Assembly (NCBI GenBank): GCA_050258555.1
Contig: JBLMZA010000057.1
Coordinates: 1-35,427, forward strand
DNA length: 35,427 nucleotides
Origin: CAISDA01 sp050258555
GTDB lineage: Bacteria > Bacteroidota > Ignavibacteria > UBA10030 > UBA8401
Reading direction: 5' to 3'
Shown piece by piece: positions 24,585 through 33,445 of this stretch; position 1 is the stretch's first letter; every line of letters begins with the position of its first letter. The position numbers and the translations under genes were made by a program. The notes below the pieces were generated by a model. It searched no databases and was not told where the DNA came from. It saw only the letters and a program-made list of their open reading frames with translations.

Positions 24585-26207
24585 TTATTCAAGAGCGGGC
24601 GCATGGGATTCCGACTGTTTCTGTTTATGCGTGCGCAGGAAGAGGATCGGCACCACGCCGACGATCGTGATCGCCGCGGCGATGAGGAAATCATCCGAGA
24701 CGGCGCGCACGAATGCCTGCTGCATGAGATGCGAATAGACGAGCGCCTTGGCCTGCAGCGCGGACTGCGCCGGAGCGCTTCCTGTGGCATGGTGCGCGAA
24801 GCCGGTCAGATGCTCGATCAATTGCCGGGATTGCGGCGACTGGAGATCGACCATCTGTCCGTAGGTCTGCGCGTGGAAGAGCGTGCGACGCGTCAAGAGC
24901 GCGCCCATGATCGCCACGCCGAAACTTCCGCCCAGCTGGCGGATCACGTTGAAGAGTCCCGAGGACTGCGCGATCTTCTGCCTCGGTATTTCAGACTGGG
25001 CCAGCGTCGTGAGCGGCGTGAACAGAAGCCCCATGGCAACGCCTCGCACATACAAGGGCACCATCAATTGCACATGCTCCGAATACAAGGAGAGCCACCC
25101 GTTGAGATACAGGCTGACGGCAAGCAAGATAATGCCGATCATGGCCGGGATCTTCGGATTCGCCTTATCGGAAAGGTATCCGGCAATGGGAGAGCTCATG
25201 GCCTGGAGGATGCCCACCGGCAGAAACATCGCGCCGGTCTGCAGCGCGGTGTATCCCATCGAATTCTGCAGGTAGAGCGGAAGAAGGAACGTGCTTCCGA
25301 ACATGCCGAGTCCGAAGATGAAGAGAATGCCGTTGGTGACGGCGAAGTTGAAGTTCTTGAACAAATCGAGCTCGATCAGGGGATGCTTCGTCGTCAGCTC
25401 GACGCTCAGGAAAATCGTGAAGCTCACGGCCGAGACGGCGAAGCAGGAAAGAATAAACGGCGAGGTCCATCCTCCCGTATTCCATGCGGCGTTGCCGTCC
25501 GAGAGCGCCAAGAGCAGCGCGACCAGGAAGACGGACATCGAGATGAAGCCCGTGATATCGAACGAGCGCGAATGCTGCGTCTTATATTCGCGCTGGACGA
25601 TGATCGTGGCGAAGAGTCCCACAAGGCCCACCGGAATATTCACGTCGAAGATGGCGTTCCAGCTGATATTGTCGACCAGATAGCCGCCGATCAATGGACC
25701 GAGCGAGACGGATGCGGCCGCGGCGATGGCCCAGAAGCCGAGCGCGATGCCGCGCTGCTGCGGCGGGAACTCCCTGATGACGATCGCCATGCCCACCGGC
25801 ATGAGGAATCCCGCGCCCATCGCCTGGACGACGCGGAAGGCGATCAGCACGTCCTCGTTCCATGCGAGCCCGCAGAGGAACGAGCCGAATGTGAAGAGAA
25901 AGAGCGCGAGAAAATACGTCTTCTTGTATCCCAGGTGGTCGGCCACCCAGCCCGATGTCGGCAGCATGACGGCGAACACGAGCATGTAGGCCGTGATCAC
26001 CCATTCGGCCTTGTCGATATCGACGCCGAAGGACGCCATGAGCTTGGGCAGCGCCACATTGACGATCGTCGCATCGAGCACGGCCATGAACGTGCCGATC
26101 ATGACGTTGATGAGCACCCACCATTTATAGGAGGCGTGTTCGTGATGAAGCGAGGGAACGCGTCCGACGACCGCCTGCTTCATCTTATGTGTGGAAAAAA
26201 GTGCCAT
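24585..26207 (-). CDS. emrB: DHA2-family MFS drug transporter (EmrB/QacA type)
   Basis: This 540-residue inner-membrane protein has about 14 hydrophobic segments. The DHA2 signature LDATIVNVALP sits at about 44-54 and the MFS loop motif GWVADHLGYKK at 86-96. A PLIGGYLVDNISWNAIFDVNIPVG stretch near 165-188 is typical of the EmrB subfamily. It exports toxic or hydrophobic compounds using the proton gradient. It starts nine bases after the hlyD stop (AAGG seven bases before ATG) and works with the adaptor and TolC channel encoded on either side. The compounds exported cannot be read from sequence. Confidence 0.93.
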   Translation of the reverse strand: MALFSTHKMKQAVVGRVPSLHHEHASYKWWVLINVMIGTFMAVLDATIVNVALPKLMASFGVDIDKAEWVITAYMLVFAVMLPTSGWVADHLGYKKTYFLALFLFTFGSFLCGLAWNEDVLIAFRVVQAMGAGFLMPVGMAIVIREFPPQQRGIALGFWAIAAAASVSLGPLIGGYLVDNISWNAIFDVNIPVGLVGLFATIIVQREYKTQHSRSFDITGFISMSVFLVALLLALSDGNAAWNTGGWTSPFILSCFAVSAVSFTIFLSVELTTKHPLIELDLFKNFNFAVTNGILFIFGLGMFGSTFLLPLYLQNSMGYTALQTGAMFLPVGILQAMSSPIAGYLSDKANPKIPAMIGIILLAVSLYLNGWLSLYSEHVQLMVPLYVRGVAMGLLFTPLTTLAQSEIPRQKIAQSSGLFNVIRQLGGSFGVAIMGALLTRRTLFHAQTYGQMVDLQSPQSRQLIEHLTGFAHHATGSAPAQSALQAKALVYSHLMQQAFVRAVSDDFLIAAAITIVGVVPILFLRTHKQKQSESHAPALE

Positions 26208-26216
26208 GTGATCGCC

Positions 26217-27224
26217 TTAATGCACCCTGATCTTGACTTCGACCGACATGCCCACAAGAAGGTCCACACTGCGGCCGGAAGAGTGCTGAGCGGGCGGCTC
26301 GATCGAGATCTTGACCGGCACGCGCTGCGTGATCTTGGTGAAATTGCCCGAGGCGTTGTTGGGCGGAATGAGCGAGAACTGGCTTGCCGTGAATGTGCCC
26401 TTCTGTATCACCCTGCCGCGGAAGGCAATATCCGGATACGTGTCCACTTTGATCGACACCGAATCGCCGAGCGCGATCGAACCGAGGCTCGTTTCCTCAT
26501 AATTGGCCGTCACCCAGATATTTTTCGTGTCGTAGATCGAGAAGATGGCCTGTCCCGGCTGCGCCACATCTCCCGGAAGCAGCCAGCGCTTGGCGACGAC
26601 GCCGCTCATGGGCGCAACGATGACCGTGTTTAAGAGCTGCGTGCGCACGGTGGCAAGCTGTGCGCGCGAAGCGGATTCCTGCGCCTGCGCGATCGTCAGA
26701 CGCGCCTTGGCCGCGTCGTATTCGCTTCGGGCATGCTCGAACTGCTCTTTGGTGACGACCGCATCGCGGAACTGTGCGGAGGCCCGCTCGAAATCCGTGC
26801 GGGCCTTCTCCAGGCTCACGCGCGCCAGCGCGATCGATTCGTGCGCCAGCGCCACAGAAGACTGCATCTGTGACTCCTGCGCACGCAGGTCGGTCGGATC
26901 GAGCACGACCAGAGTCTCTCCGGCCTGGACCGTATCGCCTTCCGCGGCCATGAGCGTATCGATGCGGCCCAGGATCTTCGAGCTCACGGAAACGCGGTTG
27001 CCGTCGATGTAGGCGTCGTCGGTCGAAATGAAGTCGCGGGCGTCCACGTAATAGCGCCACGACACGTAGCCGATCACGCCGAGCACCAGCAGCAGCGGAA
27101 CGATGACTTTCCAGTTGCGGTAGAATGGCAGCGATTCGGCTTCGGCGTTATTGTCCTCGTCTGCGTGTGCTGCGGGCCGTTGATCGGCCGGAGTCTTTTG
27201 CTGTTCGTCGGTATTCTGAGGCAT
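26217..27224 (-). CDS. emrA: HlyD/EmrA-family membrane fusion protein
   Basis: This 335-residue periplasmic adaptor is anchored by one N-terminal membrane helix (about 40-57) after a 35-residue charged cytosolic tail. TDDAYIDG at 68-75 is the EmrA-type entry to the first lipoyl half. A helical hairpin rich in Ala, Glu and Gln spans about 115-195, followed by the second lipoyl half (VIVAPMSGVV) and a beta-barrel domain. It bridges the MFS pump and TolC. AAGGA nine bases before the ATG supports the start. It lies 72 bases after the tetR stop and nine bases before emrB. Confidence 0.93.
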   Translation of the reverse strand: MPQNTDEQQKTPADQRPAAHADEDNNAEAESLPFYRNWKVIVPLLLVLGVIGYVSWRYYVDARDFISTDDAYIDGNRVSVSSKILGRIDTLMAAEGDTVQAGETLVVLDPTDLRAQESQMQSSVALAHESIALARVSLEKARTDFERASAQFRDAVVTKEQFEHARSEYDAAKARLTIAQAQESASRAQLATVRTQLLNTVIVAPMSGVVAKRWLLPGDVAQPGQAIFSIYDTKNIWVTANYEETSLGSIALGDSVSIKVDTYPDIAFRGRVIQKGTFTASQFSLIPPNNASGNFTKITQRVPVKISIEPPAQHSSGRSVDLLVGMSVEVKIRVH

Positions 27225-27296
27225 AGAAATGCGTTCCTTCTTCTGTCAAAAATAAATTATTGATGCCGATGCAATGCGATCGTCATTTCCTGTGTG

Positions 27297-27926
27297 TCAC
27301 TCCGGAATGGCAACAAGCGCGCGGAGGAGCACGTCCACAAACAGGAGCGATTCGCAGCGCCACTCGCGGTTCACGTCGCTGTCGGAGGGCGAGGCCATGG
27401 TGCGCGATTTGAAAAGGCGGAGTCTCAGACCCTGCAGCACGTGCTGTATGAGAAGGGCGGTCGGCTTCACATGCGCCATTCGGAATTCCCGCTTTTTCAC
27501 CCCTTCGGTCAGGATCTTGACGAGGCAGGCCACTTCGTGCTCGTCGAACGATTGGAAGGCTTCATGGAAGATCGAATGCACATCCTCATGCTCGCGCTGG
27601 CTCAGACGGTTGATATTGAGCAGCCGTTCGGTCAGATCCACGCGGACCTCGGCATAGGCGCGCAGCTTTTCCGCGGCCGATGCAGACCGGGCCATGATGT
27701 CCTTCATCGCCGAGGTGAACACCGACTGCTCGCGGCGGATGACCGAGAGGAAGACGTCCTCTTTCGCCTTGTAATAGTAATAAAGCGACGCCTTGGCCAT
27801 GCCGACATCCTCGGCGATCTCGTCCATGGTCGTCTTGGCATATCCGTAGGCGGCAAACCGCTTCCGCGCCGCATCGAGGATGAGCGCCTCCTTCGCCTGT
27901 GACGGCGTGCGTGCCTGTGAGGGCAT
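27297..27926 (-). CDS. TetR-family repressor of the efflux operon
   Basis: This 209-residue protein has an N-terminal helix-turn-helix (about 16-60, TTMDEIAEDVGMAKASLYYYYKAKEDVF). The helical ligand-binding C-terminal half shows no close family marker. It is the first gene of the efflux run, with a palindromic operator and sigma70-like promoter directly upstream. This fits autorepression released by a pump substrate. AGGA five bases before the ATG supports the start. The ligand is unknown. Confidence 0.92.
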   Translation of the reverse strand: MPSQARTPSQAKEALILDAARKRFAAYGYAKTTMDEIAEDVGMAKASLYYYYKAKEDVFLSVIRREQSVFTSAMKDIMARSASAAEKLRAYAEVRVDLTERLLNINRLSQREHEDVHSIFHEAFQSFDEHEVACLVKILTEGVKKREFRMAHVKPTALLIQHVLQGLRLRLFKSRTMASPSDSDVNREWRCESLLFVDVLLRALVAIPE

Positions 27927-27938
27927 ATATTTCCTACC

Positions 27939-27967
27939 TTTCGACTATATTAGTAGAACAGTCGAAA
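27939..27967 (-). promoter_or_regulatory. Palindromic operator for the TetR repressor
   Basis: TTTCGACT (27939-27946) and AGTCGAAA (27960-27967) form a perfect eight-base inverted repeat with a 13-base spacer. On the minus strand the first arm overlaps the last two bases of the -10 box and the predicted start of transcription. A bound repressor would block polymerase. The assignment to the adjacent TetR protein is by position. No copy was found in the gap upstream of hlyD. Confidence 0.6.
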
Positions 27968-27994
27968 TATAGAAAAAGTGTCCGATATAATCAA
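27966..27994 (-). promoter_or_regulatory. Sigma70-like promoter of the tetR-efflux operon
   Basis: The minus strand reads TTGATT (27994-27989), 17 bases, TATATT (27971-27966). Both boxes match the consensus at five of six and four to five of six positions, with ideal spacing. The -35 overlaps the comF stop codon. The leader to the tetR ATG would be about 33 bases. Confidence 0.6.
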
Positions 27995-28722
27995 GCGGCG
28001 CCGGCTGTAAGCTTCGCCGCGCCGACCGATGCGCAGACGACGCGATCGGCCCCGGCCTGGCGAAGCGCAAAAGCGCAGGCGCCCAATGTCGCGCCGGTGG
28101 TGACGACGTCGTCGACAAGAAGGACTGCCTTGTTTTTGAGAAGGGATGTTTTTTCGCGCTCGACATCGAATGCGCCCTGCACATTCTCGATGCGTTCGGA
28201 TGCGGATAGCTTTGTCTGCGTGCGCGTGTTTCGTGTGCGGCGGATGAGTCTTCGGCCGATCGGGGCGCGAAGTTCGCGGGCGATGCCGCGGCAGATCCAA
28301 TCGGACTGATTGTAGCCGCGCTCGCGCTCTTTCACCGAATGCAGCGGGACGGGAATGATGAGGTCGCAGAAGGCAAACTCGGGCCGGGCGGCAAGCACCG
28401 CGCCGAGCTCGCGGCCCAAGGCTTCGCCGACGGCGGTCATGCCTTCATATTTGAGCGCGTGTATGGCGTGCTGCAAGACGCCGTGCTCCTCAAAATAATA
28501 GAGCGGAAGAAAGCAGCTGATCGTGCCCGCTTCGCGGAAGCGTTCGGCAAGCACGCTCATCGTGTGATCGGACTCCGAGACATGCTCGAGCTTCCGGCGG
28601 CAGTGTTCGCAAAAGATGCGCTCACCCGGCGGACAGTGCCCGGAGCAGGCAAGGCACAGGGGCGGGAAAAGAAAATCCAGAAACGGCTCGACCATCCGCG
28701 CGGCCAGTCCGGCTGCCGTCAT
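27991..28722 (-). CDS. comF: ComF-family phosphoribosyltransferase-like protein
   Basis: This 243-residue protein has an N-terminal zinc-finger-like cluster (Cys23, Cys26, Cys30, Cys38, Cys41). Its phosphoribosyltransferase domain carries the PRPP loop LLVDDVVTTGAT (about 201-212), and PVPLHSVKERERGYNQS near 125 is characteristic of ComF/GntX proteins. Family members support DNA uptake in competent bacteria, but many are of unknown role. A strong GGGGGAGG six bases before the ATG fixes the start. It follows uvrB by 27 bases on the same strand, so the two are likely co-transcribed. The competence role is inferred from family only. Confidence 0.9.
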   Translation of the reverse strand: MTAAGLAARMVEPFLDFLFPPLCLACSGHCPPGERIFCEHCRRKLEHVSESDHTMSVLAERFREAGTISCFLPLYYFEEHGVLQHAIHALKYEGMTAVGEALGRELGAVLAARPEFAFCDLIIPVPLHSVKERERGYNQSDWICRGIARELRAPIGRRLIRRTRNTRTQTKLSASERIENVQGAFDVEREKTSLLKNKAVLLVDDVVTTGATLGACAFALRQAGADRVVCASVGAAKLTAGAA

Positions 28723-28749
28723 GACGCACCTCCCCCATTTTCTGAACGA

Positions 28750-30765
28750 TCATTCCACCTGATGCGAGAGCTGCTTGATCTCGTCGCGCAGCTGCGCGGC
28801 GCGCTCGAATTCCAGATCGCGCGAAGCCTGCAGCATCTGCTGCTTCAGCTCCTCGAGCAGGTCCCGCTTCTGCTCGGGCGTCAGATACTTCGCGATCGAT
28901 TCTTCGACCAGAGGGATCTTCTCGCGTTCGCGGCGCTGGTCGCGCGCCGTCTTCACATCGGCGATCGACGTGGAGCTCATCACTTCCTCATACGACTTGT
29001 AGATCGTTTTCGGCGTGATATTGTGCTCCGTGTTGTAGGCGATCTGCTTTTCGCGGCGCCGCGCGGTTTCATCCATCATCTTCTTCATCGAGTTGGTGAT
29101 CACATCGGCGTAGAGGATGACCTTGCCGCGCACGTTGCGCGCCGTGCGCCCGGCCGTCTGTATGAGCGAGCGCTCCGAGCGCAGAAAGCCTTCCTTGTCC
29201 GCATCGAGAATCGCCACAAGCGAGACTTCCGGAAGATCGAGCCCCTCGCGGAGCAGATTGACGCCGATCAGGACGTCCGCATGCCCCAGGCGCAGATTCC
29301 TCAGCACTTCCACGCGCGCCAGCGCGTCGACTTCCGAATGGATATACTGCACGCGCATGCCGATATTTTCCAGATATTCGGTCAGATCCTCCGCCATGCG
29401 CTTGGTCAATGTCGTCACCAGCACGCGCTCCTGGCGCGCGGTGCGCTCGCGGATCTCGCCGATCAGGTGGTCGATCTGGTTTTTCACCGGATGGACTTCG
29501 ATTTCGGGATCGACCAGGCCCGTGGGACGGATGACCTGCTCGACGTAGACGCCCTTGCACTTTTCCATCTCATAATCGCCGGGCGTGGCCGAAACGAAGA
29601 TCACCTGATTGACCATCTGCTCCCACTCGTCGAACTTCAGCGGCCGGTTGTCCAGCGCCGAGGGCAGGCGGAAGCCGTGCTGCACGAGCATCTCCTTGCG
29701 CGACCGGTCGCCGAAATACATGCCGCCGATCTGCGGCACGGTCACATGCGACTCGTCGATCACGAGCAGGAAATCCTTCGGGAAATAATCATAGAGGCAG
29801 TAGGGACGCGATCCCGGCGGGCGGCCCGCCAGGTGCCGCGAATAATTCTCGATGCCGGAGCAATAGCCCACTTCGCGCATCATTTCGATATCGAACCGGG
29901 TGCGCTGCTCGAGGCGCTGGGCCTCGACGAATTTTTCGAGGCTCCGGAGCTCGGCCAGGCGCTCGCGCAGTTCGATTTCGATCGTCTGTATGCCGCGCTC
30001 GAGCGATTCGCGTGTCGTCACAAACTGCTTTGCCGGATAGATCACATCGAAGTCGGCTTCGCCCAGAATCGCGCCGTCCACCTTGTTGATATAGGAGATG
30101 CGCTCGATCTCATCGCCGAAGAATTCGATCCGGACCGCCTCCTCGTTTTCATAGGCCGGAATCACTTCCACCACGTCGCCGCGCACACGGAATGTGCCGC
30201 GCGTGAACTCGTAATCGTTTCTCGCATAGAAGATATCGAGCAGCTTCCGGAGCAGTTTGTTGCGCTCGATGCGGTCCCCTTTTTTCACGACCACCATCTG
30301 CTGCATCCATTCATCCGGCGCGCCGATGCCGTAGATGCAGCTCACAGAGGCCACGACGATCACATTGGGCGCGCCCGAGAGCAGCGCGCTTGTGGCGCGC
30401 AGCCTGAGCCGGTCGATTTCCTCGTTGACCGAGGAATCCTTCTGGATGTACGTGTCGGTCGACGGCACATACGCCTCGGGCTGGTAGTAATCGTAATAGC
30501 TGATGAAAAATTCGACGTGATCGTTCGGGAAGAAGCTCTTGAATTCGGCGTAGAGCTGCGCCGCGAGCGTCTTGTTGTGGCTCATCACGAGCACGGGGCG
30601 ATCGCGCGAAGCGATCACATTCGAGATGGTGAATGTCTTGCCGCTGCCTGTGACGCCCAGGAGCGTCTGAAACTTGTCGCCGCGGTCCAAGCCTTCGGAG
30701 AGTTCGCGGATTGCCTCGGGCTGGTCGCCCTGCGGCTTGTATTCCGATTCCAGATGAAATGCCAT
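28750..30765 (-). CDS. uvrB: Excinuclease ABC subunit B
   Basis: This 671-residue protein is the damage-verification helicase of nucleotide excision repair and loads UvrC. Walker A GVTGSGKT spans about 37-44. The DNA-gripping beta-hairpin begins at SYYDYYQPEAYVP (about 89-101). The Walker B DESH lies near 335-338, the helicase motif QTAGRTARN in the second RecA domain, and a UVR motif closes the C-terminus (QASRDLEFERAAQLRDEIKQL). The length equals the usual 660-680. GAAGG about ten bases before the ATG supports the start. The 71-base gap upstream (30766-30836) has no clear promoter. Confidence 0.98.
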   Translation of the reverse strand: MAFHLESEYKPQGDQPEAIRELSEGLDRGDKFQTLLGVTGSGKTFTISNVIASRDRPVLVMSHNKTLAAQLYAEFKSFFPNDHVEFFISYYDYYQPEAYVPSTDTYIQKDSSVNEEIDRLRLRATSALLSGAPNVIVVASVSCIYGIGAPDEWMQQMVVVKKGDRIERNKLLRKLLDIFYARNDYEFTRGTFRVRGDVVEVIPAYENEEAVRIEFFGDEIERISYINKVDGAILGEADFDVIYPAKQFVTTRESLERGIQTIEIELRERLAELRSLEKFVEAQRLEQRTRFDIEMMREVGYCSGIENYSRHLAGRPPGSRPYCLYDYFPKDFLLVIDESHVTVPQIGGMYFGDRSRKEMLVQHGFRLPSALDNRPLKFDEWEQMVNQVIFVSATPGDYEMEKCKGVYVEQVIRPTGLVDPEIEVHPVKNQIDHLIGEIRERTARQERVLVTTLTKRMAEDLTEYLENIGMRVQYIHSEVDALARVEVLRNLRLGHADVLIGVNLLREGLDLPEVSLVAILDADKEGFLRSERSLIQTAGRTARNVRGKVILYADVITNSMKKMMDETARRREKQIAYNTEHNITPKTIYKSYEEVMSSTSIADVKTARDQRREREKIPLVEESIAKYLTPEQKRDLLEELKQQMLQASRDLEFERAAQLRDEIKQLSHQVE

Positions 30766-30836
30766 ATGCGATGCACCTTCTTTTTCTGAACTTACACCAT
30801 CGCGATGCCTGCAGCGAGGAGCACAATCGGGCAGAA

Positions 30837-31484
30837 TCAGGCATCGCTGCCGGGATCATAGAGTCCGGCCGGATTGGCGCCCAAGAGGCCCGATTCGTAC
30901 GTGCGCGAATCGACCGCGGAGAGCGCGCGGATCATCGGCGGGGTCATGATCTTATGCGTTTTGATATAACATAATTTCGTCCCGATCAATTCCATCGTCT
31001 CGTCATCGGTCATCCAGTTATGAGCGTCGTAGAGGCGGAGATTGAGCGGATCGGTGTAGGACCGCAGCGTCTTTTCGCGGTGAAGATTATAGAACGATTC
31101 GAAATACGAGAGCGCGAGCTCGCGCAGCGTGCGATAGATCGGCTCCCGGAAGCGCAGTCCGGCGAAGTTCGATTTGGCCACCGCTCCCCAGCAGCCGTAT
31201 TTTTTATACATCGCCAGCACATGATCGTCGTCCCTCACCGCAAGCAGGTCGACGATCAGCGGCTCATGCCCGAGCATGCGGAGCGCGGAAGCGGCGAAGA
31301 CCGCCCCGTCGAAGCAGTGACCCTTGCGGTCGCGCATCACGGTGCGCGGCGAGCGGTAGCGCGATTCCTCACTGTAGACGATGGAATCGAGAAATTCCTG
31401 TATCTTCGGCGGGGATTTCAGGCGCGAGAGGAGCTCGTGTTCCTCCGGCGTCCAGGGTAAGGGGTGTCGTTTCGCTTTGGCCAT
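30837..31484 (-). CDS. Transglutaminase-like cysteine protein of unknown function
   Basis: This 215-residue, probably cytosolic protein has no signal peptide or membrane segment. RKGHCFDGAVFAASALRMLGH places Cys57 at the start of a helix, as in transglutaminase-like folds. DDDHVLAMY (His88) and a conserved-looking KSNFAGLRFREPIYRT follow. Cys57 and His88 are a plausible catalytic pair; the third residue is unclear. AGGAGG ten bases upstream supports the ATG. It is 71 bases from uvrB on the same strand. Substrate and biological role are unknown, and it could be a non-catalytic relative. Confidence 0.65.
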   Translation of the reverse strand: MAKAKRHPLPWTPEEHELLSRLKSPPKIQEFLDSIVYSEESRYRSPRTVMRDRKGHCFDGAVFAASALRMLGHEPLIVDLLAVRDDDHVLAMYKKYGCWGAVAKSNFAGLRFREPIYRTLRELALSYFESFYNLHREKTLRSYTDPLNLRLYDAHNWMTDDETMELIGTKLCYIKTHKIMTPPMIRALSAVDSRTYESGLLGANPAGLYDPGSDA

Positions 31485-31514
31485 ACGCTCATATCCTCCT
31501 CATCTGTTCACATC

Positions 31515-32636
31515 TCAGCGTTGAAGCACAAGTTTCTGAACGACCGCATATCCGCCTGATTGCATGCGGCAGTAATAGATGCCGCTCGGATGCGACGAGG
31601 CATTCCAGCTGACGGCATACGAGCCCGATGCGAGATCGGCGTCGATCAACCGTTCGACTTCCCTTCCCAGCACATCGAAGATGGCAAGCCGGACGCGTCC
31701 GGCATTCTGTGTGGTGAAGCGCAGCGTGGCAGACGGATTGAACGGGTTCGGATAGGCGGGATCGAGCCGGACATGTGCGGGATTCAGCGCCTGTGTCTCG
31801 CCGACCGAGGTGATGGAATACAGCAATCCCGCATCGACCCACGCGGTATAATAGAAGCTTGCGAGATCGACCGTCGCCTCCTGCATGAACTTTTTCGTGT
31901 AGGATCCCGTGCGCGCCCAGAGCGCCGCATAATACGCCGATGAAGAGGTGCTGCCGCCTGCCGCGGCCTTGGCTTCACTATCGGCTTTCATGATCGAATC
32001 GGTGTAGACGGTCGTCCGATTGATGTAGCGGAAGATGTACGAGACGGGATCCGGAATATAGCGCGCGCTGTCGGCTGTGATGACGATCGTACCCGCATAC
32101 GTGTTGAACATCGACGATTCGTAGCGCGAATGGATGCCGGAGTTGCCGGTCATGCCGCCGTTGTAGTTTTTGGTGAGATGCAGCGGCTGATGCCCGTCGC
32201 CCACGTAGTGGCCGAGATCGCTCGCAGTGAGATACGCCTTCGAAAAATCGCCGCGCCGGAACTGCCTGGTGAGCGAATCGAGTGTCGCTTTCGTGGCCCA
32301 GGGCAGCGTTCCCTCGTTGGTCACGAAGGCCGCGCCGTAGATGCCCGAGAGCGAATCGTAGGAAAGGATCCTGTCCCGGAAGTCGGGATAGGTGTCGATG
32401 TCGATGAAATGCTTCACATCCTCGGTCGGATCCGCGCTCTTTCTGTTATCGGCATCGGACGCATGCGCTTCGAGCACCGACTGCTGGTTCTTCAACTGCT
32501 GCATGGAAGCGGGCAGATGCAACACCGAGTTTTTATTGATAAGCTTATGTCCGGTTCCACCCCATGCCCACACAAGCGACGGCAGCACACAGACCGCCAT
32601 GATCACCACGCTGAACTTCTTTGCCAAACGCCACAC
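31515..32636 (-). CDS. S1/P1-nuclease/zinc-phospholipase-C-like enzyme with T9SS sorting domain
   Basis: This 373-residue secreted protein has a signal peptide (about 1-24) ending before Trp25, and S1/P1 and PLC-type enzymes use an N-terminal Trp as a zinc ligand. Candidate metal residues are His30, Asp61/Asp63, His76, His143, Asp147, His149 and His153 (DLGHYVGDGHQPLH), plus His169 and Glu173 (GIHSRYESS). The last roughly 80 residues are a T9SS type A sorting domain (DPAYPNPFNPSATLRF to SGIYYCRMQSGG to VVQKLVLQR). It would be exported and probably surface-attached or released. The GTG start is uncertain; a TTG three codons later is also possible. Nuclease versus phospholipase specificity is not decided. 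Confidence 0.85.
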   Translation of the reverse strand: MWRLAKKFSVVIMAVCVLPSLVWAWGGTGHKLINKNSVLHLPASMQQLKNQQSVLEAHASDADNRKSADPTEDVKHFIDIDTYPDFRDRILSYDSLSGIYGAAFVTNEGTLPWATKATLDSLTRQFRRGDFSKAYLTASDLGHYVGDGHQPLHLTKNYNGGMTGNSGIHSRYESSMFNTYAGTIVITADSARYIPDPVSYIFRYINRTTVYTDSIMKADSEAKAAAGGSTSSSAYYAALWARTGSYTKKFMQEATVDLASFYYTAWVDAGLLYSITSVGETQALNPAHVRLDPAYPNPFNPSATLRFTTQNAGRVRLAIFDVLGREVERLIDADLASGSYAVSWNASSHPSGIYYCRMQSGGYAVVQKLVLQR

Positions 32637-32680
32637 ATCCTTCCGCGCACAACAGTGATTGAAAAATAAAAAATGGATCG

Positions 32681-33436
32681 TTAGAAATACCGGTCATAGA
32701 TCAGCTTCAATGTCGTTGCCAACACCATCGTGATGAAGATCGGCCGGATGAACTGCGTGCCTTTTTTCAGCACAAGATGCGACCCGATCTCGGAACCGAT
32801 CATCTGTCCCGCGGCCATCGCAAGCCCCGAGCCGAAGAGCACGAAGCCGCCGGCCCAGAACATGAGAAACGAAATCAGATTGCTCGTAAAGTTCACGACC
32901 TTCGTGTAGGCCGTGGCCTTCATCAGATTGTATCCCAGGAGCAGCACATAGGCCATCGCCCAGAATGTGCCGACGCCCGGACCGAAGAAGCCGTCATAGA
33001 ATCCGAAGAGGAATCCGAAGATCATATAGAACCGCTGTTCGGACATCCTGGCCGGCACATCCTCCATGCCGAGCTTCGGCGAAAAAATCGAATAGACCGC
33101 GATCGACAGAAGCAGAAACGGAATGATATCGGACAGGATATCGGAATGGATCTGCTGGACGGTCCAGCTGCCCAAGACCGCGCCGATTGCCGTGAGCGCC
33201 AGGCCCCATTTGATTTCGCCCAGCCGGACGATGCCCTTGCGCACGAAATATTCGGTCGAGGTGAAGCTGCCGACGCTCGCCTGGAACTTGTTCGTGCCGA
33301 GCGCATACTGCGGCGGAATCCCCACGGCAAGAAAGACGGGAACGGTGATGAGTCCGCCTCCGCCTGCGATCGTATTGAGGATGCCGGCCACGAGTCCCGT
33401 GACGAATGTAATGAGGGCGATGATCCAGAAGGACAC
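32681..33436 (-). CDS. TauE/SafE (TSUP) family permease
   Basis: This 251-residue inner-membrane protein has about eight hydrophobic segments. It carries the family repeat motif GILNTIAGGGGLITVPVFLAVGIPPQYALGTNK in the first half, and a related GFYDGFFGPGVGTFWAM in the second. The family moves small organic sulfonates, sulfite or related anions, but many members have unknown substrates. It lies nine bases after the symporter stop, so the pair is probably co-transcribed. No substrate is suggested by adjacent enzymes. Confidence 0.9.
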   Translation of the reverse strand: MSFWIIALITFVTGLVAGILNTIAGGGGLITVPVFLAVGIPPQYALGTNKFQASVGSFTSTEYFVRKGIVRLGEIKWGLALTAIGAVLGSWTVQQIHSDILSDIIPFLLLSIAVYSIFSPKLGMEDVPARMSEQRFYMIFGFLFGFYDGFFGPGVGTFWAMAYVLLLGYNLMKATAYTKVVNFTSNLISFLMFWAGGFVLFGSGLAMAAGQMIGSEIGSHLVLKKGTQFIRPIFITMVLATTLKLIYDRYF

Positions 33437-33445
33437 GGTTCTGCG

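Noticed and set aside
24567..26633. Long open frame on the plus strand opposite emrB/emrA (688 codons)
   Set aside because: Antisense shadow of the transporter genes, with low-complexity Arg/Glu/His composition and no domain.
28339..30789. Long open frame on the plus strand opposite uvrB (816 codons)
   Set aside because: It is exactly antisense to uvrB, has no recognisable domain and is rich in Arg/His/Asp as expected from reading a GC-rich gene backwards.
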